Below are positions 9,444-17,436 of a stretch of 64,000 nucleotides of DNA, in pieces. The notes beneath the pieces were generated by a model that saw only the letters and a list, made by a program, of their open reading frames with translations, was not told the DNA's origin and ran no database searches. Both the position numbers and the translations under genes were made by a program. How positions within the stretch are numbered: the first letter of the stretch is position 1; each line of letters begins with the position of its first letter. Location: positions 62,001 through 126,000 of the forward strand of contig NZ_JAQNDK010000001.1 of the NCBI RefSeq assembly GCF_028368935.1, written 5' to 3'. This stretch comes from Sorangium aterium. GTDB taxonomy: Bacteria; Myxococcota_A; Polyangia; Polyangiales; Polyangiaceae.

Positions 9444-10652
9444 ATGCAGGGCACCGCGCTGCGACGCCGGTGTCACCGCTTCATGCCACGAACTCGCCTG
9501 TCGTCGGCGGTCGTGGTAGCGCTGCTCCTCATGGCGAAGGCCGCACGCGCGACGACGCAGCGCGGGACGCGCTCCCCGCAGGGGCGCCGTCGCGTTCGCG
9601 TCTACACGGCATGGCACCCGGTGCTCGTCGCACTCCTCGAGCACGTGCTGCCCGCGGGCTGGTATCAGTGCATCTCCGAGTTTCAGCTCGCGCGCGAGCC
9701 GCTCCGCGTCGACCTCGTCATCCTTCGGCGCCGGCGGCGCGGCGCCCCGCCCAGGCCGAGCCTGCTCACCAGCGTCGTGGGCGAGCTGGCAGAGCACACC
9801 CTCGTGCACTTCAAGGGGCCGACCGACGAGCTCGAACGCGACGACGCCCGCATGCTCCTCGCTTACGCGCTGCAGTACCTCGTCGTCGCAGAGATTGAGG
9901 ATCCCGCCTCCGTCGCCCTCCGCGTGCTCGCGCCCCGCCTGACCCCGCGCTTCGTCGAGGCGCTGAGATCGCTCGGCTGCGCGCTCACGCCGACTGGGCC
10001 GGGCACGCACGAGGGTCGGCTCTGCGTCTTCCCCCTGCGGGTGGTGGAGACGGTGCCGGCGACGGCTCGCGAGGGCGACCATCTGCTGTACACTGTGACG
10101 CCTGGGATGGTCGCCGACCCCGGCGGGATCCCGGCGCTCTCCTCGGCGGAGATCGCGGTGTTCTGGGCGCTCCTGGAGCATGTCGAGCAGCTTCGACGTC
10201 CGCTCCCGGGGCAGAGGAAGCGGCACATGAAGGACGAAAAACGGGTGGTCGAGAGCTTCGAGAAGGTGCTCACGCGCCTCGTCGCGCGGGTGCCGCCCAA
10301 GCAGCGGCTCGCCGGGCTCGCCCCCGAGCAGCGACTTGAGGGGCTCGCCCCTGAGCAGCGGCTCGCCGGGCTCGCCCCTGAGCAGCGGCTCGCCGGGCTC
10401 GCCCCCGAGCAGCGGCTCGCCGGGCTCGCCCCCGAGCAGCGGCTCGCGGGTCTCGCCCCCGAGCAGCGGCTCGCCGGGCTCACCGAGGCGCAGGCGGTCC
10501 TCGCCCTGCCGGACGCGATGCTCCGCGCGTTGTCCGCGGAGTACATCGCGACGCTGCCTCGCGAGACGCAGGCGGCGATCCAAAAGCGCCTCGGGGCGGC
10601 CTCGCAGAGACGACCGGCGCGTCGGCGAAAGCCGCGCAGCCCTTCGAGATGA
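9444..10652 (+). CDS. Rpn-like PD-(D/E)XK nuclease-family protein with 9-residue repeats
   Basis: 402 aa from the ATG at 9444; an ATG at 9483 (MPRTRLSS) is also possible. After a basic, partly hydrophobic N-terminus comes WHPVLVALLEHVLP, then SEFQLAREPLRVDLVILRR, the E/D pattern of Rpn-type recombination-promoting nucleases and related DUF proteins, then a helical region. The C-terminal third has about seven copies of RLAGLAPEQ followed by a basic tail (RRPARRRKPRSPSR). Such leucine/proline repeats are common in the Rpn/DUF4351-like group. It is likely a DNA-associated or mobile-element-derived protein; catalysis is unproven. Confidence 0.65.
   Translation: MQGTALRRRCHRFMPRTRLSSAVVVALLLMAKAARATTQRGTRSPQGRRRVRVYTAWHPVLVALLEHVLPAGWYQCISEFQLAREPLRVDLVILRRRRRGAPPRPSLLTSVVGELAEHTLVHFKGPTDELERDDARMLLAYALQYLVVAEIEDPASVALRVLAPRLTPRFVEALRSLGCALTPTGPGTHEGRLCVFPLRVVETVPATAREGDHLLYTVTPGMVADPGGIPALSSAEIAVFWALLEHVEQLRRPLPGQRKRHMKDEKRVVESFEKVLTRLVARVPPKQRLAGLAPEQRLEGLAPEQRLAGLAPEQRLAGLAPEQRLAGLAPEQRLAGLAPEQRLAGLTEAQAVLALPDAMLRALSAEYIATLPRETQAAIQKRLGAASQRRPARRRKPRSPSR
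10305..10487 (+). repeat. 27-bp tandem repeat, about 7 copies, in frame
   Basis: Units begin at 10305, 10332, 10359, 10386, 10413, 10440 and 10467, encoding RLAGLAPEQ with one RLEGLAPEQ variant; the last unit is truncated. The units are nearly identical at DNA level, with only third-position changes such as ccc/cct, which suggests recent slippage expansion. Confidence 0.9.
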
Positions 10653-10819
10653 CGCCTCGAAGCCCGAATCGGCGACGGCCGAGACGAGATTCGTTCTTCC
10701 CGACCGGGCTCCAAACGAGCCAATCCTGCTGACGGTTCGTGCAACCGCGCTTCGCGCGGTCGCCACCCGCCACCCGAGATGCCACGCCCGCCAGGAACTG
10801 CGAGGTGACGGCTCGACCC

Positions 10820-12592
10820 TCACTGCTCGAGGTAGAGGGCCACCTCCGCTGTCCGTCCCTTGGCGTGGGCGATCAGCGTGGCGAGTCCGTTGTCGAAGTC
10901 CTCGGGCGTCATGAGGTGCGTGTGCCCCTCGATTTCGCCCTCCGGCCCGACGACGTACGGCGCGATCAGGTCGTGCGCCGCCTTGAACCACGCCGCTGAA
11001 GCGGCCGCCTCGTACTCCTCGGTGGCGGCCTGCGCCACGTAGCCGCGGTAAACCTCGAGATAGACCGGATCGTCGAGCAGGTAGCGGACGAGCGGCCATT
11101 GCTCGGTCACCTCGGCCATCGAGAGGGGCAGCGCCGTCAGCCCGATGGTCACGCCCGCGTCGGCGTCCGAGAACGCGAAGGTGTGATCCCAGGGGATCCA
11201 CGTGAACTGGCCGCCCTTGTTCGGGTCCGCGTAGAGATAGTAGTTGTGCGGCAGGCGGCCGTACACGTCCCAGTCCTCGATCACCGCGTTCAGCGCGAAC
11301 CAGTGCAGGAAGCCGTCGACGTCGAGGCGCGCCTCGAGCCCCGCGCGCCAGGCGGCGGCGTCGGTCCGGTCGGCCTGCAGCGCGTCGAACAGCGCCCGCG
11401 CGTCCGAGAGATCGGTGTCGTCCTCGTTGTTCTCCTTGACGATGGTGTCGGGGTCCCACGTCGCCCACCGCGCGCCGGTGCCATCGGGCTTGTAGAGGTT
11501 GCCCTCGTGGCCGCCGAAATGGGTGTCGAGGAACGACTCGTCCGACGGGAGCTCGATGCCGGTGTACAGCCCGAAATAGACGGGCCCTTCCCCGTGATCG
11601 ATGAAGACCCGGTAGAACGCGGTCGCGGGCGCAGGGATCCCCGCCTTGGCGAAGATGTCGGTGCCGATCTTCTCGCGCAGGAGCGAGGGATCCAGGTACC
11701 CGCTCGCGAACGACATCGAGTCGAACCCGTAGAAGCGCTGATTCTTGGTCTCGGGATACGCATCCTCGAATCGGTCGAAGTTGAGGCGCAGCGGCAGCTT
11801 CCAGTTGCCCGCGTTCCAGGGCAGGAGCAGGCTCGAGTTGCCCTTGAAGCGGATGCCGACGTGCTTCCACTGCCGATCCTCGGTGGCGACGTCGCACTCG
11901 ACGTAGACAGGCGTGCGCGGGAGCAGCTCGACGCTGCTGACGAGCCCCGGATCGCCGCCACCAGGGCCGGGCGGCATGCAGGCCAGCTCGCCCTTGACGT
12001 CGGTGCACGTCCCCTCGGTCTCGGTCCCGAAGATGTCGATCGTACAGCCGGCGTCCGCCGCGAGCCCCTCGCACGCGTCGATCCAGTCCTGCGGCGGCGT
12101 AAAATCGTCGGGGTCCTGCGGGTTCGGCTGGCAGGTCAGGCCGCCGGGGAGCTCCGTGCACGTCCCCGCGGCGTCGGATCCGAAGAGCGAGATCGTGCAG
12201 GCGTCGCCGGCCACGAGACCATCGCAGGCCGTGACCCACTCCGGAGGCGGCGTGAATGGACCGCCCTGCGAGCCGAACTCGCCGGCCATGTCCGTCATGT
12301 CGTCGACCATCTGCTGCCACTGGTCGGGCGTGACGGTGATGTCGATACGGGGAACCCGGTCCTGCGGGAACGCGGCGGCGTAATCCGGCGGCTCCGTGGA
12401 GACGCCGCCCGCCTCGCCGCCTGCGCCGTCGCCGCCTGTGCCGTCGCCGCCCGCGCCCTGCCCTCCGGTGCTGCTGCTCGCGCCGGCGCCCGTCCCGGTC
12501 GCGCCGGGGTCGTCGGACGAGCCGCAGCCCACGAGAGGCGCGGCCGCCAACGTGGCGAAAGGCAACAGGCAACGAAGAATTTTCAAGGTCAT
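10820..12592 (-). CDS. CotH-kinase-family lipoprotein
   Basis: 590 aa; ATG behind TGAGGAG. A lipoprotein signal (MTLKILRCLLPFATLAAAPLVGC) precedes a Gly/Ala/Ser linker, then PQDRVPRIDITVTPDQW, typical of CotH proteins. The CotH core follows: WKHVGIRFKGNSS, LNFDRFEDAYPETKNQRFYGFDSM, LREKIGTDIFAKAGIPAP, and WIPWDHTFAF with the Asp-containing motif near the kinase active site. Between about residues 95 and 190 lies an internal duplication of a Cys4 segment (TACDGL..C..GTC..LTC and DACEGL..C..GTC..LAC). CotH proteins are atypical secreted protein kinases in Bacillus spore coat; in myxobacteria they are surface lipoproteins of unknown substrate. Confidence 0.85.
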   Translation of the reverse strand: MTLKILRCLLPFATLAAAPLVGCGSSDDPGATGTGAGASSSTGGQGAGGDGTGGDGAGGEAGGVSTEPPDYAAAFPQDRVPRIDITVTPDQWQQMVDDMTDMAGEFGSQGGPFTPPPEWVTACDGLVAGDACTISLFGSDAAGTCTELPGGLTCQPNPQDPDDFTPPQDWIDACEGLAADAGCTIDIFGTETEGTCTDVKGELACMPPGPGGGDPGLVSSVELLPRTPVYVECDVATEDRQWKHVGIRFKGNSSLLLPWNAGNWKLPLRLNFDRFEDAYPETKNQRFYGFDSMSFASGYLDPSLLREKIGTDIFAKAGIPAPATAFYRVFIDHGEGPVYFGLYTGIELPSDESFLDTHFGGHEGNLYKPDGTGARWATWDPDTIVKENNEDDTDLSDARALFDALQADRTDAAAWRAGLEARLDVDGFLHWFALNAVIEDWDVYGRLPHNYYLYADPNKGGQFTWIPWDHTFAFSDADAGVTIGLTALPLSMAEVTEQWPLVRYLLDDPVYLEVYRGYVAQAATEEYEAAASAAWFKAAHDLIAPYVVGPEGEIEGHTHLMTPEDFDNGLATLIAHAKGRTAEVALYLEQ

Positions 12593-12915
12593 CGATCGCT
12601 CCTCAGCTCGCGTTTCGGGGCAATCTTATGTCAACTATGCATCGATTGTGTGACGAAACCTCGCGCCAGAAGCGTGCGGCATGCCGTGATCAGCCAGATC
12701 GGCCCGAAGTGCAGGGCTGGGGTGCGGTGCAATTTTCCATATCAATCGCAACAAATTTTTCCATTGATGATGCAGTGGAGATTTCCACATGGAAGGAGGG
12801 CGGCGCAGGCGCGCCGCGCGCCCTCCCGCGGCGATCGTGCAGGCCCCTCCGCTCCCCGAAAAGAGCAAGGTAGGTCGACATCGACGCGGGAGGACGGCGA
12901 GAGCTAACGAGTCGA
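12593..12915. other. Relatively AT-rich intergenic region upstream of the CotH gene
   Basis: No convincing coding frame. The stretch at about 12640-12800 is markedly more AT-rich than its surroundings, with repeated ATTTTTCCATT-like and TTTTCCAT motifs, consistent with a promoter region for the leftward CotH-like gene. Exact -10/-35 boxes could not be assigned. Confidence 0.35.
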
Positions 12916-12954
12916 CGCCGCGGGGGGACGAGGCCCATCAGGCCCCCCGCGGCG
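12916..12954 (-). terminator. Strong hairpin just after the Kazal gene stop
   Basis: Perfect 12-bp arms (CGCCGCGGGGGG and CCCCCCGCGGCG) flank a 15-nt loop, starting 6 nt beyond the stop codon on the minus strand. There is no run of T after it, so it resembles the T-poor terminators or mRNA-stabilising stems common in GC-rich genomes. Confidence 0.65.
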
Positions 12955-12959
12955 CGCGC

Positions 12960-13367
12960 TCACGGGAGCGCGCCGCACTTGCCGGGCGACGCGACCGAGA
13001 CGCCCGCCGCGTTCGCGAAGCATGCATTGCTGTACGTCTTGCCGTCGCAGCCGCAAACGGGATTGTACTGGTGGGTGCACGCCTTCGGGATGGGCGCGCA
13101 GACGCCCGTCTGATCGCCCGCGCCGCACTGCGCCTTGATGTCGTAGTCACAGAAGAGGCCGCGCTCGCACGCGATCCCGGCGAGGCCGCCGCAGACGCCG
13201 CCCTGTGCCCCGCCGCCTCCCCTCACCTCACTGGACTCGGAGACGATCGATTCGGGCGCATCGTCGGCCACCTCCAGCTGACAGCCCGCGGCGAGCGGGG
13301 CCATGGCGAGCGCGAGCCAGACGACGGATGCAATGCGACTGTCCTTGAACCAAGCCTGAACGTTCAT
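12960..13367 (-). CDS. Kazal-type serine protease inhibitor lipoprotein
   Basis: 135 aa from ATG behind GGAGGAAA. The signal peptide has a lipobox ending at Cys29 (MAPLAAGC). A short linker is followed by a Cys-rich segment (GGVCGGLAGIACERGLFCDY) and a C-terminal Kazal domain (about 90-132) with the family pattern CTHQYNPVCGCDGKTYSNAC and the final Cys in SPGKCG. It is probably surface-anchored and inhibits subtilisin/trypsin-like proteases, either for self-protection or against prey or host enzymes. It is a single gene with its own terminator-like hairpin. Confidence 0.85.
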   Translation of the reverse strand: MNVQAWFKDSRIASVVWLALAMAPLAAGCQLEVADDAPESIVSESSEVRGGGGAQGGVCGGLAGIACERGLFCDYDIKAQCGAGDQTGVCAPIPKACTHQYNPVCGCDGKTYSNACFANAAGVSVASPGKCGALP

Positions 13368-13929
13368 GATGTTTCCTCCAATGTCGCCTCGCCGCTCCCG
13401 GCAAAGCGATGTTCGTGCGCGAGCCCCTCCTCTGGAGAGAAAGGGCGCCTTGCGCCGAGCGCGAGCGCGGCGCGTCATCCATGTCATCCCGTGCCGATCG
13501 GTCGGCGAGCATGAGAGTCCGCTCGACGCGACCTACGTGCGATGAGACCTCGAACCGACGGTCGCAGCGCCGCGGGGGCACGGTCTCCTTGGACAGTCTC
13601 CCTGGCAGGAGTCAGGCCACACGTCGGGCGGGGCGGTTTCCACCGCGTGCACGTCCGGCTGCGGCGTCAGGGGCCGCGCGGATCGGGCCAAAGCTGCGCA
13701 ACGTGAGCGAGGGCTTGCGCAACCTGCCCCCGCAGCGTGGCCTGCGCGGCCCTCTCACGATCACCGACGGCGAGGTGAGCCACGAGCCAATCCAGTGCTG
13801 ACGGGGAGCGCGTCCATCGCCGATGCGACCGTCGCGCCGCCGTATGCCAGGCGACCGTGAGCCTCGCGCTCTCCCGGCGAGCGCTCGTCGCTCTGCGGGC
13901 CGGCCAGCGGCGCGCGCTCGCGTCGCCCC
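13368..13929. other. Intergenic, no gene recognised
   Basis: This 560-bp stretch holds the leader of the Kazal gene. A short minus-strand coding-like fragment lies near 13670-13800 (LDWLVAHLAVGDRERAAQ). It lacks a credible start, so it is more likely a remnant or chance frame. No RNA gene or repeat was seen. Confidence 0.3.
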
Positions 13930-14727
13930 TCAGCCCAGGAGCCCCCGCTCGCCCAGCCACAGCGTCGCGCCGGCGCGGCTGTAGATGCCGAGCTTGTCAT
14001 AGGCGTGGGCGATGTGATGCTGCACGGTCTTCTGGGAGATGTGAAGGACGACGGCGATCTCGCGGTTGGTCTTGCCGACCCCGACGAGCCGCAGCACCTC
14101 CAGCTCGCGCTCCGTGAGCGCCCTTCGTGACCGGACGGGCCGAGCGCACTCGCCGCTCGGAGGAGCGCTCGGAACGGGATCGGTCGCGAGCAGATAATTG
14201 TACGTCGTCCCGCGTCCCCCGGCGAGGCGATGGGTCCAGATCGGGTTGGCGCAATAGAGCTCCAGCATCTCCTTCGTGTACCCGATCACGAAATGCTCGA
14301 AATACGGGTGCCAGGCCGGGAGGTCGCGAACTCGAAATTCGACGCCGGCGTCCCGCAGCGCCGCTTCGGAGCGGCTGTCGGTCTCGGAAAAATAACGATG
14401 CCAGAGGGTCGGAATGGCCGTGACCAGCGAGGACATCTCCGGATCTCGGACGAAGCGCTTCAGCGGGCCATCGACGAGCGCCCAGCGCGCCGACTCGGCG
14501 CCGAGCTCGAAGAGGGCGTCCTTGCGGTCCGGATAGAATCTCCGAACGAGCTCGTCGTGGAACGTGAGGAACTCGGGCAGCGGAACCAGGCTGGTCGCCG
14601 TGATCGGCTGCCTGAACCACGGATGGCTCAGCGCCATGTCACGAAAGAGGCCGCGCCACGCTTCCGAGCCGAATCTCCGGCTCACCAAGGTTTTTCGCGT
14701 CAGGATTGTGGTTCCGCTGACCTTCAT
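13930..14727 (-). CDS. LuxR-type HTH regulator with myxobacterial-style sensor domain
   Basis: 265 aa. The C-terminal LuxR/GerE helix-turn-helix (about 200-262) contains LTERELEVLRLVGVGKTNREIA and LHISQKTVQHHIAHAYDKLGIYSRAG. The N-terminal 180 residues start MKVSGTTILTRKTLVSRRFG and contain PWFRQPITATSLVPLPEF. They resemble the DUF2378/TIGR02265-like domain found almost only in myxobacteria, though this match is from memory of the pattern. There is no receiver or PAS signature. It is likely a one-component transcription activator. Neither flanking gene is co-transcribed. Confidence 0.78.
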   Translation of the reverse strand: MKVSGTTILTRKTLVSRRFGSEAWRGLFRDMALSHPWFRQPITATSLVPLPEFLTFHDELVRRFYPDRKDALFELGAESARWALVDGPLKRFVRDPEMSSLVTAIPTLWHRYFSETDSRSEAALRDAGVEFRVRDLPAWHPYFEHFVIGYTKEMLELYCANPIWTHRLAGGRGTTYNYLLATDPVPSAPPSGECARPVRSRRALTERELEVLRLVGVGKTNREIAVVLHISQKTVQHHIAHAYDKLGIYSRAGATLWLGERGLLG

Positions 14728-15096
14728 GGGAAGCTCGTTGGCGCCTCCCGCTGGACGACGAAGCCGCTCGGGAGGCAGGCTCCCAAAGTATCACTCGTCA
14801 CGTCGAACGATCAAGGCGTCGGCCGCCAACGCGCGAGTTCGCGTGTCACGCCGCAGCTACGATCAAGCGGTATTTGCACACCAACAGCAGATTCTTCTGA
14901 TGGCGCTGCAGGCTGACAGACCGCGCTGTGGATGCGCAGCGTCATTGCATCCCACAGCGGGTCGTATCTCGATGTCAGCGGAGTCGCTCGAACGTGGAGG
15001 CGGGTGTGAGCAGGACGGCGACGATCGGGGGACGCCGTGCAGCGGAGTGGAGGGGACGCGCCGCGTCGAGCACGCAGAGCGCGCGTCAGAAAGCGG
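14728..15096. other. Intergenic, nothing recognised
   Basis: About 370 bp between the start of the LuxR-type gene and the stop of the esterase gene, both leftward. Presumably it carries the promoter of the LuxR-type gene. No coding frame with a believable start and composition was found. Confidence 0.3.
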
Positions 15097-16257
15097 TTAC
15101 GGCAGGGTGTGCCGCTTCAGGACCGGCCAGCCGACCGCGGCGTTGCCGTAGTCGTGACCCCCTCCCTGCTTCGTGCAGAGGGCCACTTCGACGCCGCCCT
15201 CGCAGTTCGAGAAGGTCGAGCAGCCCTTGCTGTCTTCGGCCGATGGCGAGCCCGTGCACTTGTTGATCTGGCCCCACTTCTCGAGGGTCGATTTCGCCCC
15301 GAGGAACGTGATGGGCATGCCGCTCACCACCGCGGAGTATCCACCGGCGTAAGGCACGATCGGATCCCCGGTGCTGCGGAACGAGATCACGGTGATGGGG
15401 CGCGACGGCTTGCAGTCGCCGATGTTCTCCTGCAGGAGATCGAAGGCGGCGGGCGCCACGGCGGCGAACGTGTCGGCCGCGTGGCAAGCGAGGTAGTGGG
15501 ACATCCCGCCTCCCATCGAGAAGCCGACCGCGTAGATGCGCTTGGGGTCGATGCAGGCGGTCTCCTGGATCTCGGCCACCATCGCCTTGACGAAGGCCAC
15601 GTCGTCGGTGTTCTTCACGCAGCAGGGCCCCACGTTCCAGGCGCCGCCCGACGGGCCGGACAGCCCTGACGGGAAGGCCATGATCACCCCCTCCGGGTCG
15701 GTCTGCGCCGGATACGGCGAGCCCGATCGCTCCGACGGGCCAGAGCCGCCGAGGGGGTGGAGGTCCACCACGAGAGGCACCGGCTTGCTGCCGTCGTACG
15801 CGGCAGGGACATGCAAGACATAGCTGCGGTTCGAGGAGCCGATCGTGATCGTCTTGTTCGTGTCGCCGGCCCTCAGCGCGGGCGACGGGCAGGTGATGGC
15901 CTCGCCGCCACCCGCGCCGCTCGTGCTGGCGCCGCCACCCGCGCCGCTCGTGCTGGCGCCCCCACCTGCGCCGCTCGTGCTGGCGCCCCCACCAGCGCTG
16001 CTCGTGCTGGCGTCGCCGCCGGCGCCGCTCCCACCGGCGCCATCGCTGCCGGTGCTGGTGCTGCCGCTGGCCGAGCCCGTCGTGCTTCCCGACACGCTGC
16101 CCGAGGTGCTGCTCGTGCTGGCGCCCGCGGTGGGGCCGCCGCCGTCGCCGCCGGCGCTGGTGGTCCCGTCGCTATCGCCGCCGCAGCCCCAAAGGGAGAT
16201 GCCGAGCGCTCCCAGTACCAGAATCAGCTTCGGTAAACTCGTTCGTCCGTACGTCAT
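15097..16257 (-). CDS. CE1/PHB-depolymerase-type esterase lipoprotein (feruloyl-esterase-like)
   Basis: 386 aa. Lipoprotein signal MTYGRTSLPKLILVLGALGISLWGC, then about 95 residues of Gly/Ser/Thr-rich linker with 9-residue repeats, then an alpha/beta-hydrolase. It has RSYVLHVPAAYDGSKPVPLVVDLHPLGG split around the oxyanion strand, the nucleophile elbow GFSMGGG (Ser247), a late Asp in STGDPIVPYAGG, and His in QGGGHDYG. This is the pattern of polyhydroxybutyrate depolymerase/feruloyl or acetylxylan esterase CE1 proteins. Cell-surface hydrolysis of plant-wall esters or polyesters is likely; substrate cannot be fixed by sequence. It is divergent from the polysaccharide deacetylase gene. Confidence 0.85.
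   Translation of the reverse strand: MTYGRTSLPKLILVLGALGISLWGCGGDSDGTTSAGGDGGGPTAGASTSSTSGSVSGSTTGSASGSTSTGSDGAGGSGAGGDASTSSAGGGASTSGAGGGASTSGAGGGASTSGAGGGEAITCPSPALRAGDTNKTITIGSSNRSYVLHVPAAYDGSKPVPLVVDLHPLGGSGPSERSGSPYPAQTDPEGVIMAFPSGLSGPSGGAWNVGPCCVKNTDDVAFVKAMVAEIQETACIDPKRIYAVGFSMGGGMSHYLACHAADTFAAVAPAAFDLLQENIGDCKPSRPITVISFRSTGDPIVPYAGGYSAVVSGMPITFLGAKSTLEKWGQINKCTGSPSAEDSKGCSTFSNCEGGVEVALCTKQGGGHDYGNAAVGWPVLKRHTLP
15906..16013 (-). repeat. 27-bp tandem repeat in lipoprotein linker, about 4 copies
   Basis: In-frame repeats encode GGGASTSGA units in the tether between lipobox and catalytic domain of the esterase. The first two or three units are almost identical in DNA, so copy number is probably variable between strains. 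Confidence 0.85.
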
Positions 16258-16577
16258 TGGTCAGCACCTCTGTCCGGTGGGTTCAAGACCGCCATCCGGT
16301 GCTCGGGTCACGTCCTCGAAAGCGTGGGACAGCGCCGCCCTCGTCGTCCCGGCTCGCCGTCCGTCGTCACATGACCCGATGCACGTGGCAGTCATATCCG
16401 AGGCCGTTGGCTTGCGGCATGGGCATACCGGCCTATGCCTCGACGCCGCCGCAGCCGCTCGCCGTCCCGGGAGCATCTCCAGGCGTTCCTGGAAGGCGCA
16501 GAGCGCGCTGGTCTTCCCGGAAGGGCGCCGGAGGCCCGGGCACGGTCGATGATACGGCGACGTGTTCCGTGGAGATC

Positions 16578-17399
16578 ATGCCCACGGACAGGGGCTGTGC
16601 GCGGCGCCTCGCGACGCGCCGACAGCAGGCGGTGCTGGCGTTCATCGTGGCGTGCCTCGCCGCCGTGCTCCTCTCCCCGGTCCACCTGACGCGGCGTCAC
16701 CCGGGCGCCCTCGTCGTGTCCATCGAGTTCGACGACACGCTGGCGGATCAGCTCTCCGCGCGCTCCATCCTCGCCGAGCACAGGATGCATGCCACGTTCT
16801 TCGTGAACAGCGGTGCGCTCGACCGCCCTGGCTACCTGACGGTCGCGCAGCTCCGCGCGCTCGCGTCCGACGGCCATGAGATCGGCGGCCACACCATCAA
16901 TCACGTGCGGCTGCCCGGGCTCAAGGTCAGCGAGCAGCGCCGGCAGATTTGCGATGATCGCCGCGCCCTCCTCGCGCTGGGCTTCGCCGTGAGCGACTTC
17001 GCCTACCCCTGGGGCGCTCACGACAGCGTCAGCGTCGAGCTGGTGCGCTCCTGCGGTTACGACAGCGGAAGGCGCGCGGGCGGGCTCGCGTTCCCCTCGT
17101 GCATCGTGTGTCCACGGGCGGAGTCCATCCCTCCGCGCGACCCCACCGCCACCCGCGCGCCCGGCTCCCTCAGCCGCAGCCAGGGCGTCTCCACGATCCA
17201 GGCTATCATCCGCAGCGCGCAGCAGGACGGCGGATGGATACAGCTCATCTTTCACCATGTCTGTGACGCCTGCGGCAAGTACAGCATCTCCAGACAGGAC
17301 TTCTCCACACTCCTGGACTGGCTCGCGGAGGAGCGCGACGCGGGCCGCCTCGTCGTCCTGACGGTGCGGCAGGTGATCCACGGCGAGGTGCCTCGCTAG
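16578..17399 (+). CDS. Polysaccharide deacetylase (NodB-like), membrane-anchored
   Basis: 273 aa from an ATG behind GTGGAG. The start (MPTDRGCARRLATRRQQ) leads into a single hydrophobic segment (about 20-37), acting as N-terminal anchor or signal. The NodB domain follows: EFDDT (D52-D53, catalytic base and metal Asp), GHEIGGHTINH (H105/H109 metal ligands), and FAYPWGAHD. It would remove N- or O-acetyl groups from chitin-like, peptidoglycan or xylan polymers outside the cytoplasm. The frame stays open upstream to about 16257, but that part is low-quality sequence without a signal peptide. It is divergent from the esterase gene and convergent with the glucoamylase gene. Confidence 0.85.
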   Translation: MPTDRGCARRLATRRQQAVLAFIVACLAAVLLSPVHLTRRHPGALVVSIEFDDTLADQLSARSILAEHRMHATFFVNSGALDRPGYLTVAQLRALASDGHEIGGHTINHVRLPGLKVSEQRRQICDDRRALLALGFAVSDFAYPWGAHDSVSVELVRSCGYDSGRRAGGLAFPSCIVCPRAESIPPRDPTATRAPGSLSRSQGVSTIQAIIRSAQQDGGWIQLIFHHVCDACGKYSISRQDFSTLLDWLAEERDAGRLVVLTVRQVIHGEVPR

Positions 17400-17436
17400 G
17401 CTGCCTGTGGCGTGGACGAGGCGCCCCCGATGCGGA

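Noticed and set aside
10305-10487. Possible CRISPR array
   Set aside because: Repeats are directly adjacent without spacers and in coding frame; they are a protein repeat.
13667-13960. A 97-codon minus-strand frame beside the LuxR-type gene
   Set aside because: Overlaps the LuxR-type gene in another frame and has no credible start; at most a short remnant.
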